Assembly: GCA_964385635.1 (NCBI GenBank)
Contig: CAYLPU010000001.1
Coordinates: 1-64,000 of the forward strand
DNA from: CAYLPU01 sp964385635
GTDB lineage: Bacteria > Chloroflexota > Anaerolineae > B4-G1
Direction: 5' to 3'
Length of the DNA: 64,000 nt
Positions 9,545 through 17,146 of the stretch are shown piece after piece (position 1 is the first letter of the stretch; each line of letters starts with the position of its first letter). The translations under genes and the position numbers were made by a program. The notes under the pieces are model-generated. The model was given only the letters and a program-made list of their open reading frames with translations, was not told where the DNA came from and did no database searches.

Positions 9545-9874
9545 TCAGTATAGAGCGACGGTACCGTCGAGAGAGAGCATCTGGACGTACGCGTCCTTCT
9601 CCATCTGCACGGCGAATACTCGAACCTGTTGATTCCGTCGCGCCGCGTTGACGAGGCGGTGCGCCCAACCGGTTCCCACCGCTTTCACCGTCCCGCACAG
9701 CACGACCGGTCCGCCCGTGCTCAGAACTCTCGACGCCTCCTCGACGACAGACTCGCCCACCATCACCGTGCCCCGGTGGGCTACCTCGTAGCCAGCATCT
9801 CGGAGCGGCTCTGCCAACTTGTCTGCTAGAGCCTCTTCACCTTCCGCATGCGCGATAAGAACCTTCCACGTCAT
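9545..9874 (-). CDS. TIR-domain protein (catalytic glutamate apparently missing), in frame with the downstream NACHT gene
   Basis: The 109 residues fold pattern as a TIR domain: strand WKVLIAHA, helix ALADKLAEPLRDAGYEV, then a central strand VVLCGTVKAV and GWAHRLVNAA. In active TIR NADases a glutamate follows the tryptophan of this last helix. Here the segment reads GWAHRLVNAA, so the residue seems absent and NADase activity is doubtful. The ATG at 9874 has GAGGTGAG just upstream and lies 6 bases after the stop of the first TIR gene. Translation ends with ALY then TGA; the codons after the TGA continue in frame (QDPAKAVGDLIASL) straight into the NACHT protein. The gene therefore looks like the N-terminal domain of a TIR-NACHT-HEAT protein cut by one stop codon. 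Confidence 0.75.
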   Translation of the reverse strand: MTWKVLIAHAEGEEALADKLAEPLRDAGYEVAHRGTVMVGESVVEEASRVLSTGGPVVLCGTVKAVGTGWAHRLVNAARRNQQVRVFAVQMEKDAYVQMLSLDGTVALY

Positions 9875-9879
9875 GTTTC

Positions 9880-10266
9880 TCACCTCATTGCTCGCAGGAG
9901 CTCGGATACGCCTTGTGCCCAGTCCGTGACGAGGTCCGCGTACTTCAAATCGGCGAGGATTGCGGGTGGGTCGCCCCCGGTGAGCAGCACTGGCAAAACC
10001 TTGACCCCATGCCCATTAAGTTGTCGAGCGAGCGCCGACATCCACTCGCGGCTCATCCACGGAGAGGTTACGCCGGATGAGGAATAGCAAACGACCACGT
10101 ATGTGGCCCCTTCCAGTCCTTCGTTGATGCACTCGATAATAGAATCACCCAGGCTGATGTTCCATTCGTCAAACCATACCTGATGCCCGGCATTGCGGAT
10201 TTCGTCGGCCAGCCACTCAGCCTGTTGGGCATCGCTTCCGCGATGGCTTATGAAGACATTCGCCAT
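9880..10266 (-). CDS. TIR-domain protein with probable catalytic glutamate
   Basis: This 128-residue protein is a stand-alone TIR domain. It starts with NVFISHRGSD, has the BB-loop-like stretch GHQVWFDEWNISLGDSI near residues 30-46, and SPWMSREWMSAL near 77. The glutamate in REW aligns by position with the NAD-hydrolysing glutamate of SARM1-type TIR domains, so this partner may be the active enzyme. The ATG at 10266 follows a GGAGGTGA ribosome site; a GTG upstream is possible but less well placed. It is the first gene of the TIR-TIR-NACHT operon, driven by the promoter at 10358-10386. NAD depletion on sensing by the NACHT-HEAT protein is the expected role, by analogy with known TIR defence systems. 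Confidence 0.8.
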   Translation of the reverse strand: MANVFISHRGSDAQQAEWLADEIRNAGHQVWFDEWNISLGDSIIECINEGLEGATYVVVCYSSSGVTSPWMSREWMSALARQLNGHGVKVLPVLLTGGDPPAILADLKYADLVTDWAQGVSELLRAMR

Positions 10267-10357
10267 GGTCACCTCCACTTGTACGAGAAGTCTACACCAC
10301 GGTCAACGTCGCCTTCAGCGGTACGTCCGCGCTGCCGTGGATAATGGCCCACCCTTG

Positions 10358-10386
10358 AGTATACTCCAACAACAACTCTTGCACAA
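10358..10386 (-). promoter_or_regulatory. Sigma-70 type promoter for TIR-NACHT operon
   Basis: On the minus strand TTGTGC (10381-10386) and TATACT (10358-10363) are 17 bases apart, about 90 bases ahead of the first TIR gene. Confidence 0.55.
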
Positions 10387-10388
10387 AC

Positions 10389-10463
10389 GACAACGCCCGC
10401 CGCCCCGCTTCCTCCACTTCGACCGGTGCCGGTAGGCGAAGAGCGCGGGGCGGCGGGCTTGTC
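10389..10463. repeat. Large nested hairpin between toxin-antitoxin and TIR operons
   Basis: Arms 10389-10408 and 10445-10463 are complementary over 19 bases with one bulge (GCCCGCCGCCCCGC pairing with GCGGGGCGGCGGGC). The loop holds a second stem, CTTCG...CGAAG (10417-10441) around ACCGG/CCGGT. It lies past the stop of the TumE-like gene and directly upstream of the TIR promoter. It may end the toxin-antitoxin transcript, but no clear T tract follows. I see no gene in the rest of 10279-10582. Confidence 0.7.
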
Positions 10464-10582
10464 TTGCAGCGAACGGCCTCGTGTCAGACAGGGATGTCGA
10501 GCGCAGCGGGCTTCCATCTGCTGAGCCAGCGGCTTCCAGCTACCGGCGGGCCGCCTCGATGTGGGGAGCGCCACCGGCGACG

Positions 10583-11023
10583 CTACTCAGGGGCCAACAT
10601 GCCCAAAATCTCCCGTTCGATCTCCTCAATCAGAAACGGCAGGTTGGGACGGGTGAAACTCAGGTCGGGGGCCGGGATGCGATGATGCTTGATGTCTGGA
10701 GGAATGTGCTTGTGATGAGGATGTGCGCTTTGCAGAGTTGGATCGTTCGGATGTGGTTGAGAATCGTACCAGTATAACTTCTCGCCACCTTGCCAAGCCT
10801 CGTAACCGTACCAGTCTATGACGGCAGGCAAACGGTGGTACAAGATTCGCTCACGAACAACCAATCGGATTTCACGATCAAAATACAGTTCGCCTGCCAC
10901 CCGTGCCAGTGATGCCCCTCGCCGAACGAAGGTCACTGTGGAGCGGCGTATTGACGGGAACTGCTCTGTGAGCGTGTACAAGAACAGTTCGTAGTCATCC
11001 GGGGTGCGCAGTGGACTGTTCAT
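10583..11023 (-). CDS. TumE/DUF6516-like protein, probable toxin
   Basis: The 146-residue protein resembles the DUF6516 family, now regarded as the TumE toxin of type II TumE/TumA modules. The hallmarks I see are RLVVRERILYHR, VIDWYGYEAW, LYWYDSQPHPND and a histidine-rich HPHHKHIPPDIKHHRI segment, ending in a helical IEEIEREIL. The upstream small gene overlaps its start by the ATGA arrangement, typical of an antitoxin-toxin pair. The assignment rests on motif memory rather than alignment. Confidence 0.7.
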   Translation of the reverse strand: MNSPLRTPDDYELFLYTLTEQFPSIRRSTVTFVRRGASLARVAGELYFDREIRLVVRERILYHRLPAVIDWYGYEAWQGGEKLYWYDSQPHPNDPTLQSAHPHHKHIPPDIKHHRIPAPDLSFTRPNLPFLIEEIEREILGMLAPE

Positions 11024-11289
11024 GCGGCTATTCGGATCAGCCTGGCGATGCTCGGTGCTTGCTGTTGAATCCGCTGAACCTCATTGCGATACTCGGCTTG
11101 GCGGGCAAGCCACGTTCGATAGACACTGGCCCACTCGCCGAAATCTAGTACCCAACTGTCATCTTCTGGCTCTTCGCCGCTAGCGTATGCCGCGTAGAAG
11201 GTCTCCGAACGGATACCGTATTTGCGTTCAAAGTCCAGGAGTTCCTCTTCAAGCGCGTGAATATCGGTTAGAATCTCGCGCAGGTTCAT
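11020..11289 (-). CDS. TumA-like small acidic protein, probable antitoxin
   Basis: This acidic, helical protein of 89 residues (LREILTDIHALEEELLDFE near the N-terminus) sits immediately upstream of, and overlaps by four bases, the TumE-like gene. Size, acidity and order fit an antitoxin. I see no DNA-binding fold, so autoregulation is uncertain. The promoter at 11395-11423 leaves a leader of about 100 bases. Confidence 0.65.
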   Translation of the reverse strand: MNLREILTDIHALEEELLDFERKYGIRSETFYAAYASGEEPEDDSWVLDFGEWASVYRTWLARQAEYRNEVQRIQQQAPSIARLIRIAA

Positions 11290-11394
11290 CGCTTACCTCC
11301 ACTTTGTGTTGCAGTGCAGACAGGGCAGCCACTCTGATCAGTCCTGACAGGCTGGCCGGGCGTTCTCGCAGCCGACGCACGGAAGTTCGCTTCT

Positions 11395-11423
11395 ATTCTA
11401 ACATCATCTCCCCGACCTGACAA
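11395..11423 (-). promoter_or_regulatory. Strong sigma-70 type promoter for toxin-antitoxin pair
   Basis: On the minus strand TTGTCA (11418-11423) and TAGAAT (11395-11400) each match the consensus at five of six bases and are exactly 17 bases apart. Confidence 0.7.
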
Positions 11424-11558
11424 CTGGACAGCGGTGTTGACCACCAGGCTGGCGTTCTCGATGGGCAGGGCGGGGCGCGGTTGGAGTGGTGGGAGCGGCC
11501 GAAGATGAGGGTATGGACTCCAGCGCGGGCGACGGCGGGGACGATGTCGGCAGCCAGT

Positions 11559-12305
11559 CTAACGGTGCAGGAACCACCCGGCGATGGTGTAGCCCCACAT
11601 GAGGGTGATGGCAGCGCCAGCGACGAGGAATGGCCCGTAGGGGATGTGGTCGCTCAGGCCGCGCACGCGGGTGATCAGCAGGATCAGGCTGACGGCTGCC
11701 CCGATGAGGATGGTCAACACCAGCGCCTCAATGACCAGAGGGAAGCCGGTGATGAGCCCGACGAACACCGCCAGCTTGACGTCACCACCGCCCAACGCTC
11801 CACTGCCGAAGAGGGCATTCCCCACCAACGCAGCGCCGAGGAAGAAGACAAAACCTATCGCCCCGCCGGCCAGTGCGCTCCACCACGTCATCTCCGGGGT
11901 GAATAAACTGGCGACGATGGCAAAGAGGATGGATGGGTACATCACCACGTTGAGGATCAGTCGCCGCTCAATGTCGATGATTAGGATCAGGGCGAAGATG
12001 GTGCTATATAAGAAGTAGAGGATCAGTTTGACGGAGGGTCCGAGCACGATCCAAAGATAGCCGTAGGCCACCGCCAGCCCGATCTCGACCAGGGGGTGAC
12101 GCAGGCTGATCGGAGCGTCGCAGGAGGGACACCCGACGCGCCCAATCAGGTACGGCGGCAGGGCGAGCCATTGCCACCAGGGGCGGTCTTGTCCACAGTA
12201 AGGGCAATGAGGGCGTGTCAGTCTCCGTCGGGCAGGGAGGTCGGAACCGAGTTGATTGACCAAGCCGCCAACGAGGAGGCCCAGGAGAATGAAGAGGAGA
12301 GTCAT
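11559..12305 (-). CDS. Prepilin peptidase (type IV leader peptidase, A24 family)
   Basis: This 248-residue polytopic protein cleaves and often methylates type IV prepilin-like signal peptides at the inner face of the membrane. It has the N-terminal cytoplasmic zinc-binding pairs CPYCGQ and CPSCDA (near residues 34 and 60). The two catalytic aspartates are in IDIERR (near 109) and GGGDVKL (near 172), and there are about seven membrane helices. Length fits the family. No pilin or assembly genes are in the window apart from a CpaE-like ATPase at 20736, so its substrates lie elsewhere. The start codon is only 8 bases from the -10 box, suggesting a leaderless mRNA. Confidence 0.92.
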   Translation of the reverse strand: MTLLFILLGLLVGGLVNQLGSDLPARRRLTRPHCPYCGQDRPWWQWLALPPYLIGRVGCPSCDAPISLRHPLVEIGLAVAYGYLWIVLGPSVKLILYFLYSTIFALILIIDIERRLILNVVMYPSILFAIVASLFTPEMTWWSALAGGAIGFVFFLGAALVGNALFGSGALGGGDVKLAVFVGLITGFPLVIEALVLTILIGAAVSLILLITRVRGLSDHIPYGPFLVAGAAITLMWGYTIAGWFLHR

Positions 12306-12313
12306 TGAGGGGC

Positions 12314-12342
12314 ATTATAAATGACAAATGAGCAAATGACAA
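12314..12342 (-). promoter_or_regulatory. Promoter of prepilin peptidase built from short repeats
   Basis: On the minus strand TTGTCA (12337-12342) and TATAAT (12314-12319) are 17 bases apart. The region consists of repeated AATGACAA-type words, and the second repeat supplies the -35 box. Confidence 0.65.
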
Positions 12343-12361
12343 ATTAACAATGAACAATGGT

Positions 12362-13354
12362 TCACTGGGCGGCTGCTGTGGCGGGTGGAGGGGAGAAGAG
12401 GTCGATGACCAGAGCCTCAATTGCTGGCTGGTCGGGGAGCAGGACGGAAGCCCCCTCGGGCGTGACCCAGGGGTGGGTGTGGGTTTCGTCAATGGCAGCC
12501 GTTGTGATCTGGTCAGCGGGGATGCGGCTGGCGATGACAGCCAGGTCCACGATCTCCCCCAGCGTCAGGTCGGTCTCGAAGGCCCCCTGAAGGGCGGACC
12601 AGCGTTGCGGGGATTGCGCGATCAGACTTGGCAGCAGGTCAAGCCGCGTGACCCGGTCGCGCACAGCCAGCGCAATCTGGCGCTGGCGGGCGGTGCGGTC
12701 GAAGTCGCCGCCGGGAGTGGCGCGGGTGCGGGCGTACTTAAGGGCCGTGGCCCCGTCCAGGTGATGCTGACCAGCGGGCAGGTAAAAGGGATCGTAGCCC
12801 GTGCCGCTGTCCGGGTAAGTCGGGTCGGAGATCGGATAGGGCACGTCCACATCCACGCCGCCGATGGCGTCAATCAGCGTGACAAAGGCGTGGAAGTCGA
12901 GCAGAACGGCGTGTTGGACCGGGATGCTGAGGGTAGCGGAGACGGTCTGACGGGCCGAGGCCAGGCCGCCTGTCCCGTCCCGCTCGCCCCAGGCGTAGGC
13001 GGTGTTGATGCGTGCTTGCCCGTGGCCGGTGACCTCGACGTAGAGATCGCGGGGGATAGAAAGTATCGCCATGCGCCGTGTATTCGGATCGAGGTGGAAG
13101 AGCATCAGCGTGTCGGTGTTATCGGTGCCGCCATCCAGGTTGCGCCTGTCGGTACCCAGGAGAAGCACAGTGATTGCCTCGAACCGAGAGCTAGACCTGG
13201 GCAATGGGGTAGGTGGATCGTAGGGAACGGGGGTAGGAGGGGCATAGTAGACCGTGGGTGTCGGCAGAGCGGGTGGGCGTGCAGCGGGGCTGCAGGCTAT
13301 CAACCCGGTCAGTCCTAGCAATAGGATGATCAGAGGTATCATTCGGCGGATCAT
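12362..13354 (-). CDS. LytR-CpsA-Psr (LCP) family protein, lipoprotein-like
   Basis: LCP proteins transfer undecaprenyl-linked glycopolymers to peptidoglycan or other acceptors outside the membrane. This 330-residue copy has a signal segment ending in a possible lipobox (GLIACSP, near residue 21) and a proline-rich linker. The LCP domain shows VLLLGTDRR, DNTDTLML, SIPRDLYVEV, IDAIGGVDVDV and ALKYARTR. The ATG at 13352-13354 overlaps the stop of the preceding gene by ATGA and follows GGAGGA. Homologous over its whole LCP domain to the upstream fused gene, it is probably a tandem duplicate without the anti-sigma head. Confidence 0.9.
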   Translation of the reverse strand: MIRRMIPLIILLLGLTGLIACSPAARPPALPTPTVYYAPPTPVPYDPPTPLPRSSSRFEAITVLLLGTDRRNLDGGTDNTDTLMLFHLDPNTRRMAILSIPRDLYVEVTGHGQARINTAYAWGERDGTGGLASARQTVSATLSIPVQHAVLLDFHAFVTLIDAIGGVDVDVPYPISDPTYPDSGTGYDPFYLPAGQHHLDGATALKYARTRATPGGDFDRTARQRQIALAVRDRVTRLDLLPSLIAQSPQRWSALQGAFETDLTLGEIVDLAVIASRIPADQITTAAIDETHTHPWVTPEGASVLLPDQPAIEALVIDLFSPPPATAAAQ

Positions 13355-14619
13355 CGTTTGTCCTCCAGTAAGTCCTCCATCAATGCCTCGATTTTCTCCG
13401 GCTGGGGCAGTAGCACGCGCTCGCCAGCAGACGTGGTGTACGGGACGGTGCAGCACTCGTCAAGAGTGACGGTGGTGATCTCATCGGCGGTGAGGCTGGT
13501 GGCCAGGAGCGCCAGATCAATCATGTCGCTCAGCGAAAGGTCCGTCTCGAGACTACCTGCAATGTCCGACCAGAGGATAGGGGCTTGGGTGATGAGGTCG
13601 GGCAGCAGGTCAAGCCGCGTCACCCTGTCGTGCGCGGCCAGAATGAGTTGCTGCTGGCGGAAAGCGCGGTCGAAGCCAGGGGCCGGGACGACGCGGGTAC
13701 GGGCGTAGCGTAGGGCAAGTGTGCCATCGAAGTGGTGCGTGCCGGCGGGGATGGACAGGGGGGCGTGGCCACCGTGGTCATCCGGGAAGGCCGGGTCCTC
13801 GATTGGATGAGGGACCTCGACGTCAACACCGTCTATGGCGTCAATCAGCGCGACGAAACCCTTGAGGTGCACCAGGGCGGCGTGCTGTATGTGGAGACCC
13901 AGGGTGGCTGAGATCGTCTGCCTGGCCAGCACCAGGCCGCTGGTAGCCTCGTCCCGCTGGCCCAACCTGTAGATGCTACCGGCGCGTGCCTGCCCGTGGC
14001 TGGGTACCTCCACGTATAGATCGCGAGGGACGGAGAGCAGGAAAGCACGTTCGGTTTCGGTATCCAGGTAGAGAAGCATCAGTGTGTCGGTCTCGTCAGA
14101 CGTCTCGCTCTCGCCGTCAATGCCGAGGATAAGGAGAGAGATGGGACCTGCCAACCGATCAAGGTGAGGGCGAGGCAGCGGCCCGGGCGCGGACGACGGA
14201 ATGGCCGTGGCGTATGGAGTTGGTGTACTCTCGGTCGAGGAGGGACCGGTGGTGGCGAGGGTGTGGAGCAAGCCAGCAAGCCCGGCGACGAGGAGCGTCA
14301 AAACGGCCAGCGTTGCGACTTGGCGTAGGCGCGGGCGGAACGAAGGGGCAAGTAGGGGCGCGGTTTCCGTGCGCTGCTGTCTCTGTTTCTTCCAGCGCCG
14401 GGCCACTCCCTCCCACGAACGGGCTGGTGTCAACGGAACCTGTTCTCCCACGGCGCGTAGCGTCGTGGTCAGGTCTTCTGCCGTCCGGGTCAACGTCTCC
14501 AGGCGGGCGCGGCAGGCAGGGCAGGTGTACAGGTGGGTCTCGGCCCGCTCGCGGCGTTCAGGTGAGAGTGTATCTTCCAGGTAGGACAACAGTTGGTGGT
14601 TGTTGAGGTGTTTGTTCAC
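13351..14619 (-). CDS. Anti-sigma zinc-finger domain fused to LCP domain
   Basis: The first 80 residues of this 422-residue protein form an anti-sigma zinc finger: HQLLSYLEDTLSPERRERAE, then H..TCPAC near residues 29-36. One membrane segment follows (near 103-122), then a Ser/Thr/Pro linker and a full LCP domain with LLILGIDG, DETDTLMLLYLD, SVPRDLYVEV, DAIDGVDVEV and LRYARTR. The sigma factor gene overlaps its start by ATGA, and a second LCP gene overlaps its end. The simplest reading is that the external LCP domain senses or handles a lipid-linked glycan while the inner zinc finger holds the adjacent ECF sigma factor. The fusion is unusual; LCP activity itself may be retained. Confidence 0.88.
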   Translation of the reverse strand: MNKHLNNHQLLSYLEDTLSPERRERAETHLYTCPACRARLETLTRTAEDLTTTLRAVGEQVPLTPARSWEGVARRWKKQRQQRTETAPLLAPSFRPRLRQVATLAVLTLLVAGLAGLLHTLATTGPSSTESTPTPYATAIPSSAPGPLPRPHLDRLAGPISLLILGIDGESETSDETDTLMLLYLDTETERAFLLSVPRDLYVEVPSHGQARAGSIYRLGQRDEATSGLVLARQTISATLGLHIQHAALVHLKGFVALIDAIDGVDVEVPHPIEDPAFPDDHGGHAPLSIPAGTHHFDGTLALRYARTRVVPAPGFDRAFRQQQLILAAHDRVTRLDLLPDLITQAPILWSDIAGSLETDLSLSDMIDLALLATSLTADEITTVTLDECCTVPYTTSAGERVLLPQPEKIEALMEDLLEDKR

Positions 14620-15230
14620 GGCACATCTCCTATGTGGTAGCCGTGGTAGTCCAACTCAATGCGTGCCTTGTGCTCCAACAAGCGGGCCAGCGCCTTGTGG
14701 CCGTAGGCGACGCGCGATTTGGCGGTGCTGACCGGGCAGCCGAGAGCCTGGGCCATCTCGGGGTACGAAAGACCTCCGAAGTAGCGCAGGATCAGAGCCT
14801 GGCGCGACTTGCGCGGCACTTGGTTTAATGCTTCCCACACCACCTGCTGCACCCCCACCAATTCGAGCGCGACGCCCGGCTGATGAACGGCTGTTTCGTC
14901 TTCAGGCTCAAATCCAGCCTCCGCCAACTCTTGCAGGGAGAGCCATTTGATGCGGCGTCGGCGCTGCATGTCCCGGCAGCGGCTGGTGACGATGACCTTG
15001 AGCCAGGTGGCAAAGGCGGACCGCTCCGGGTCGTATTGAGCCAGATGCCCGAAGGCATAGACGAAACCGTCCTGCGTCGCGTCCTCGGCGTCCTGCAGGT
15101 TCCGTAGCAGCATATAGGACAGCCGAAGGACAGCCGGGTAGTGGGTGTCGTATAGTTTCCGGGCAGCGGTTTCATCGCCTGCCAGCGTAAGTTCGATCAG
15201 GTCTCGGGTCGTCGGGTCCGTAGTGCTCAC
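14616..15230 (-). CDS. ECF-type RNA polymerase sigma factor
   Basis: The 204-residue protein has sigma region 2 (YPAVLRLSYMLLRNLQDAED near residues 30-50, then the FATWL segment) and region 4 (SYPEMAQALGCPVSTAKSRV near 155-175). The gap between them is short, as in ECF factors. It begins with GTG at 15228-15230. The overlapping downstream anti-sigma-LCP gene is the obvious regulator. ECF operons are usually autoregulated; a TATAGT box lies upstream at about 15250 but I cannot define a matching -35. Confidence 0.9.
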   Translation of the reverse strand: MSTTDPTTRDLIELTLAGDETAARKLYDTHYPAVLRLSYMLLRNLQDAEDATQDGFVYAFGHLAQYDPERSAFATWLKVIVTSRCRDMQRRRRIKWLSLQELAEAGFEPEDETAVHQPGVALELVGVQQVVWEALNQVPRKSRQALILRYFGGLSYPEMAQALGCPVSTAKSRVAYGHKALARLLEHKARIELDYHGYHIGDVP

Positions 15231-15357
15231 CGTGGTTGGCTCTTACAATTACTATACGTAGAAAGAGGGGCAAAAGACGGGTTTTTGAGCAGGTTTGACG
15301 AAGTCCAAGAAAATAGTCCGCGAGCAACCGGATGAGGAGCCCGTCGGAGGCTTCACA

Positions 15358-16257
15358 TCAGCGGTACTCGGCAGAGATGACCGAGGGCACCGGAACGCGA
15401 GAATCTATTTTCATGGATGTCCCATCCGCCGTCAACCACAGTCCGGTGGAGAAACCCCCGTCCAGGTTGAGTGCTACGTCCAGGTCGAGATCGGAGCCTG
15501 CGAGGAAGCGTGCCAGTTCGTGGAGGCTGAGATAGCCACGGGGCGCGACGATGAACAGGATGTGCCCCTGGTGGTCCTGGGCCACGACAGTGCGGCGGGC
15601 GGGGCGACCGTCGTCGGCATCGGCGGGGAAGCCCATCACGCCGTTCGGCTTGACCAACACCGGGAACGACGACAGTGCCTCAGTCAAGGGCTCTTCGGGG
15701 TCGTAGGGCTGGTCCGCAAGCCAGCGCACACTTACCCTCTCTCCTTCCCCTGTGGGGGAGGGGGCGACGGCGAAAAGCCCCGCGAAATCCCCGTAGAGGG
15801 TGCCCCAGGCCCGCCCGTCGCTGATGAGCAAGCCCACGGTCTCGTTTTCGGTGGTGAAGTAGCCACCGTTGACGACCAGTAGCGGCGGCTGGAGATGCTC
15901 CGCCCAGGCACTCACCAGGCGAGGTTCGACAGGGTCGTAGTGGACACGGAAGCGTACGGCCGCGTGATCGAGCCGGATGATGGTCAACCGTTCAGCGACT
16001 TCGCCGGTCTCCACGCGCACTTGACGCAACTCGACGCCCTGTTGCAACAGTTGCCAGCCAGTGTCGGGCGGTTCAGGAGTGGAAGTGGGCCAGGGGGTGG
16101 GAGTGGGGAGCACGGTTGGCGTTGGGGAGGCGGTGGAGGTGGGGGTAGGGAGCAGCGGAAACAGAGAGCAGCCCGACGCCAGAAGCAGGGTCAGGCAAAA
16201 GAGGAGGAAATAGTGAAACAGGCACACGGCTATTGGCCAGCCCCTCGCTTTCAGCAC
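15358..16257 (-). CDS. Phosphodiester glycosidase (NAGPA-domain) lipoprotein
   Basis: The 299-residue protein has a lipoprotein signal (LLLASGCSLF near residue 25) and a Thr/Pro-rich spacer. The NAGPA domain then shows LLVVNGGYF and GLLISDGRAWG, with the late motif LNLDGGFSTGLW. NAGPA domains hydrolyse phosphodiester-linked sugars; in bacteria they act on extracellular glycans. An insertion reading PSPTGEGER near residue 165 matches a palindromic GC-rich element (15731-15764) of the kind that inserts in frame into bacterial genes. The start is GTG and lacks a strong ribosome site. It is read in the same direction as the two-component genes upstream, about 100 bases away. Confidence 0.82.
   Translation of the reverse strand: MLKARGWPIAVCLFHYFLLFCLTLLLASGCSLFPLLPTPTSTASPTPTVLPTPTPWPTSTPEPPDTGWQLLQQGVELRQVRVETGEVAERLTIIRLDHAAVRFRVHYDPVEPRLVSAWAEHLQPPLLVVNGGYFTTENETVGLLISDGRAWGTLYGDFAGLFAVAPSPTGEGERVSVRWLADQPYDPEEPLTEALSSFPVLVKPNGVMGFPADADDGRPARRTVVAQDHQGHILFIVAPRGYLSLHELARFLAGSDLDLDVALNLDGGFSTGLWLTADGTSMKIDSRVPVPSVISAEYR
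15731..15764. repeat. Palindromic element inserted in NAGPA gene
   Basis: The sequence is built on TCCTTCCCC / GGGGGAGGGGG arms around TGT. It encodes PSPTGEGER, a peptide typical of REP-like elements that invade reading frames. Confidence 0.65.
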
Positions 16258-16358
16258 GTACCCACTCCAGGAGGAACTGACCGATCAGTCGTACCCGCTG
16301 CGCAGCCTCCATAAGGAAGTGCTTTGTCCAATATCTTTTGATGCACTTACTGAAAGTG

Positions 16359-16997
16359 CTACGAGGAGTCTGGGACACCCTCGGCCGCGATGCGCTGGGC
16401 GCACTCCGCCAGTTCGCGGAACCGCTGTGTTTCTACGGACAAGCCACGAGCGCGCCGCATGTGCTCGAATGCCTGATCGTACAGCGCGGCTGCGTTCTCC
16501 CACTCGTTAGTGAACTCAGCGATGCGGGCTGCCTGTTCAAGTGCCATCGCTGCCAGTTCCCATTTGCCCTCGTCAGCGTACTGGGCTGCCGCCTCCTTCA
16601 GATCAACCGGGCGCTGTTTGGGCAGTGGGCGCTCTGGCTCTGTCAGGACACGCTTGATGGTCGGCAGCAGCAGGTCATACCAGTTCGACTTGGGCAGGTA
16701 CTCGTAGAAGTCCAACTGGGCAGCGCGCGCCTCGGTCTCCAGCGAGGCGTAGCCGGTGAACAAGATCACGCGCAAGTCGGGTTGCAACTGGTGCAGCATC
16801 GCAGCCACCTGGAAACCATCCATCTCGGGCATCTTCATGTCCAGCAGGGCGACGTCGCAAGGGGTCTCCCGCGCCTGCTTGAGCGCCTCGCGAGCACTGC
16901 TGGCCGTCACGATGGTATAACCTGTCTGTTTCAGGTAGTTCTCCATGCTTTCTAGCGCGAGCAGATCATCGTCCATCACCAGTATCGTTGATGACAT
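16359..16997 (-). CDS. Response regulator receiver protein with helical TPR-like C-terminus
   Basis: The 212-residue protein has a receiver domain with the acidic pocket (MDDD near residue 9), phospho-acceptor in LLDMKMPEMDG (near 53), and lysine in YLPKSNW (near 104). The C-terminal 80 residues are helical and look like one or two TPR hairpins (KWELAAMALEQAARI, NAAALYDQAFEHM). It has no DNA-binding or enzymatic output, so it probably signals by protein contact. It lies 150 bases downstream of the hybrid kinase in the same direction. Confidence 0.85.
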   Translation of the reverse strand: MSSTILVMDDDLLALESMENYLKQTGYTIVTASSAREALKQARETPCDVALLDMKMPEMDGFQVAAMLHQLQPDLRVILFTGYASLETEARAAQLDFYEYLPKSNWYDLLLPTIKRVLTEPERPLPKQRPVDLKEAAAQYADEGKWELAAMALEQAARIAEFTNEWENAAALYDQAFEHMRRARGLSVETQRFRELAECAQRIAAEGVPDSS

Positions 16998-17146
16998 TGT
17001 ACTTAACCTCCTGCAGGTTTCTGGCTCTCTGCGGATTCGAGGCGTATAGGTGACCCCGACATCTCGCTATTGAGAGCTCGTAGTGGCGATATTGGTCATT
17101 CGCCAAATTATCGTCTATTCCACAAACTCACCTTGGCCCAGGATTC

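Noticed and set aside
9545..9547. TGA read as tryptophan through a changed genetic code
   Set aside because: Many sound genes here end at TGA, several with ATGA overlaps, so UGA is a normal stop. Local readthrough or mutation remains possible.
15231..15300. Autoregulated ECF promoter upstream of the first sigma gene
   Set aside because: A TATAGT box is present, but no AAC/CGT-type pair at 16-17 base spacing could be set, so I did not annotate it.
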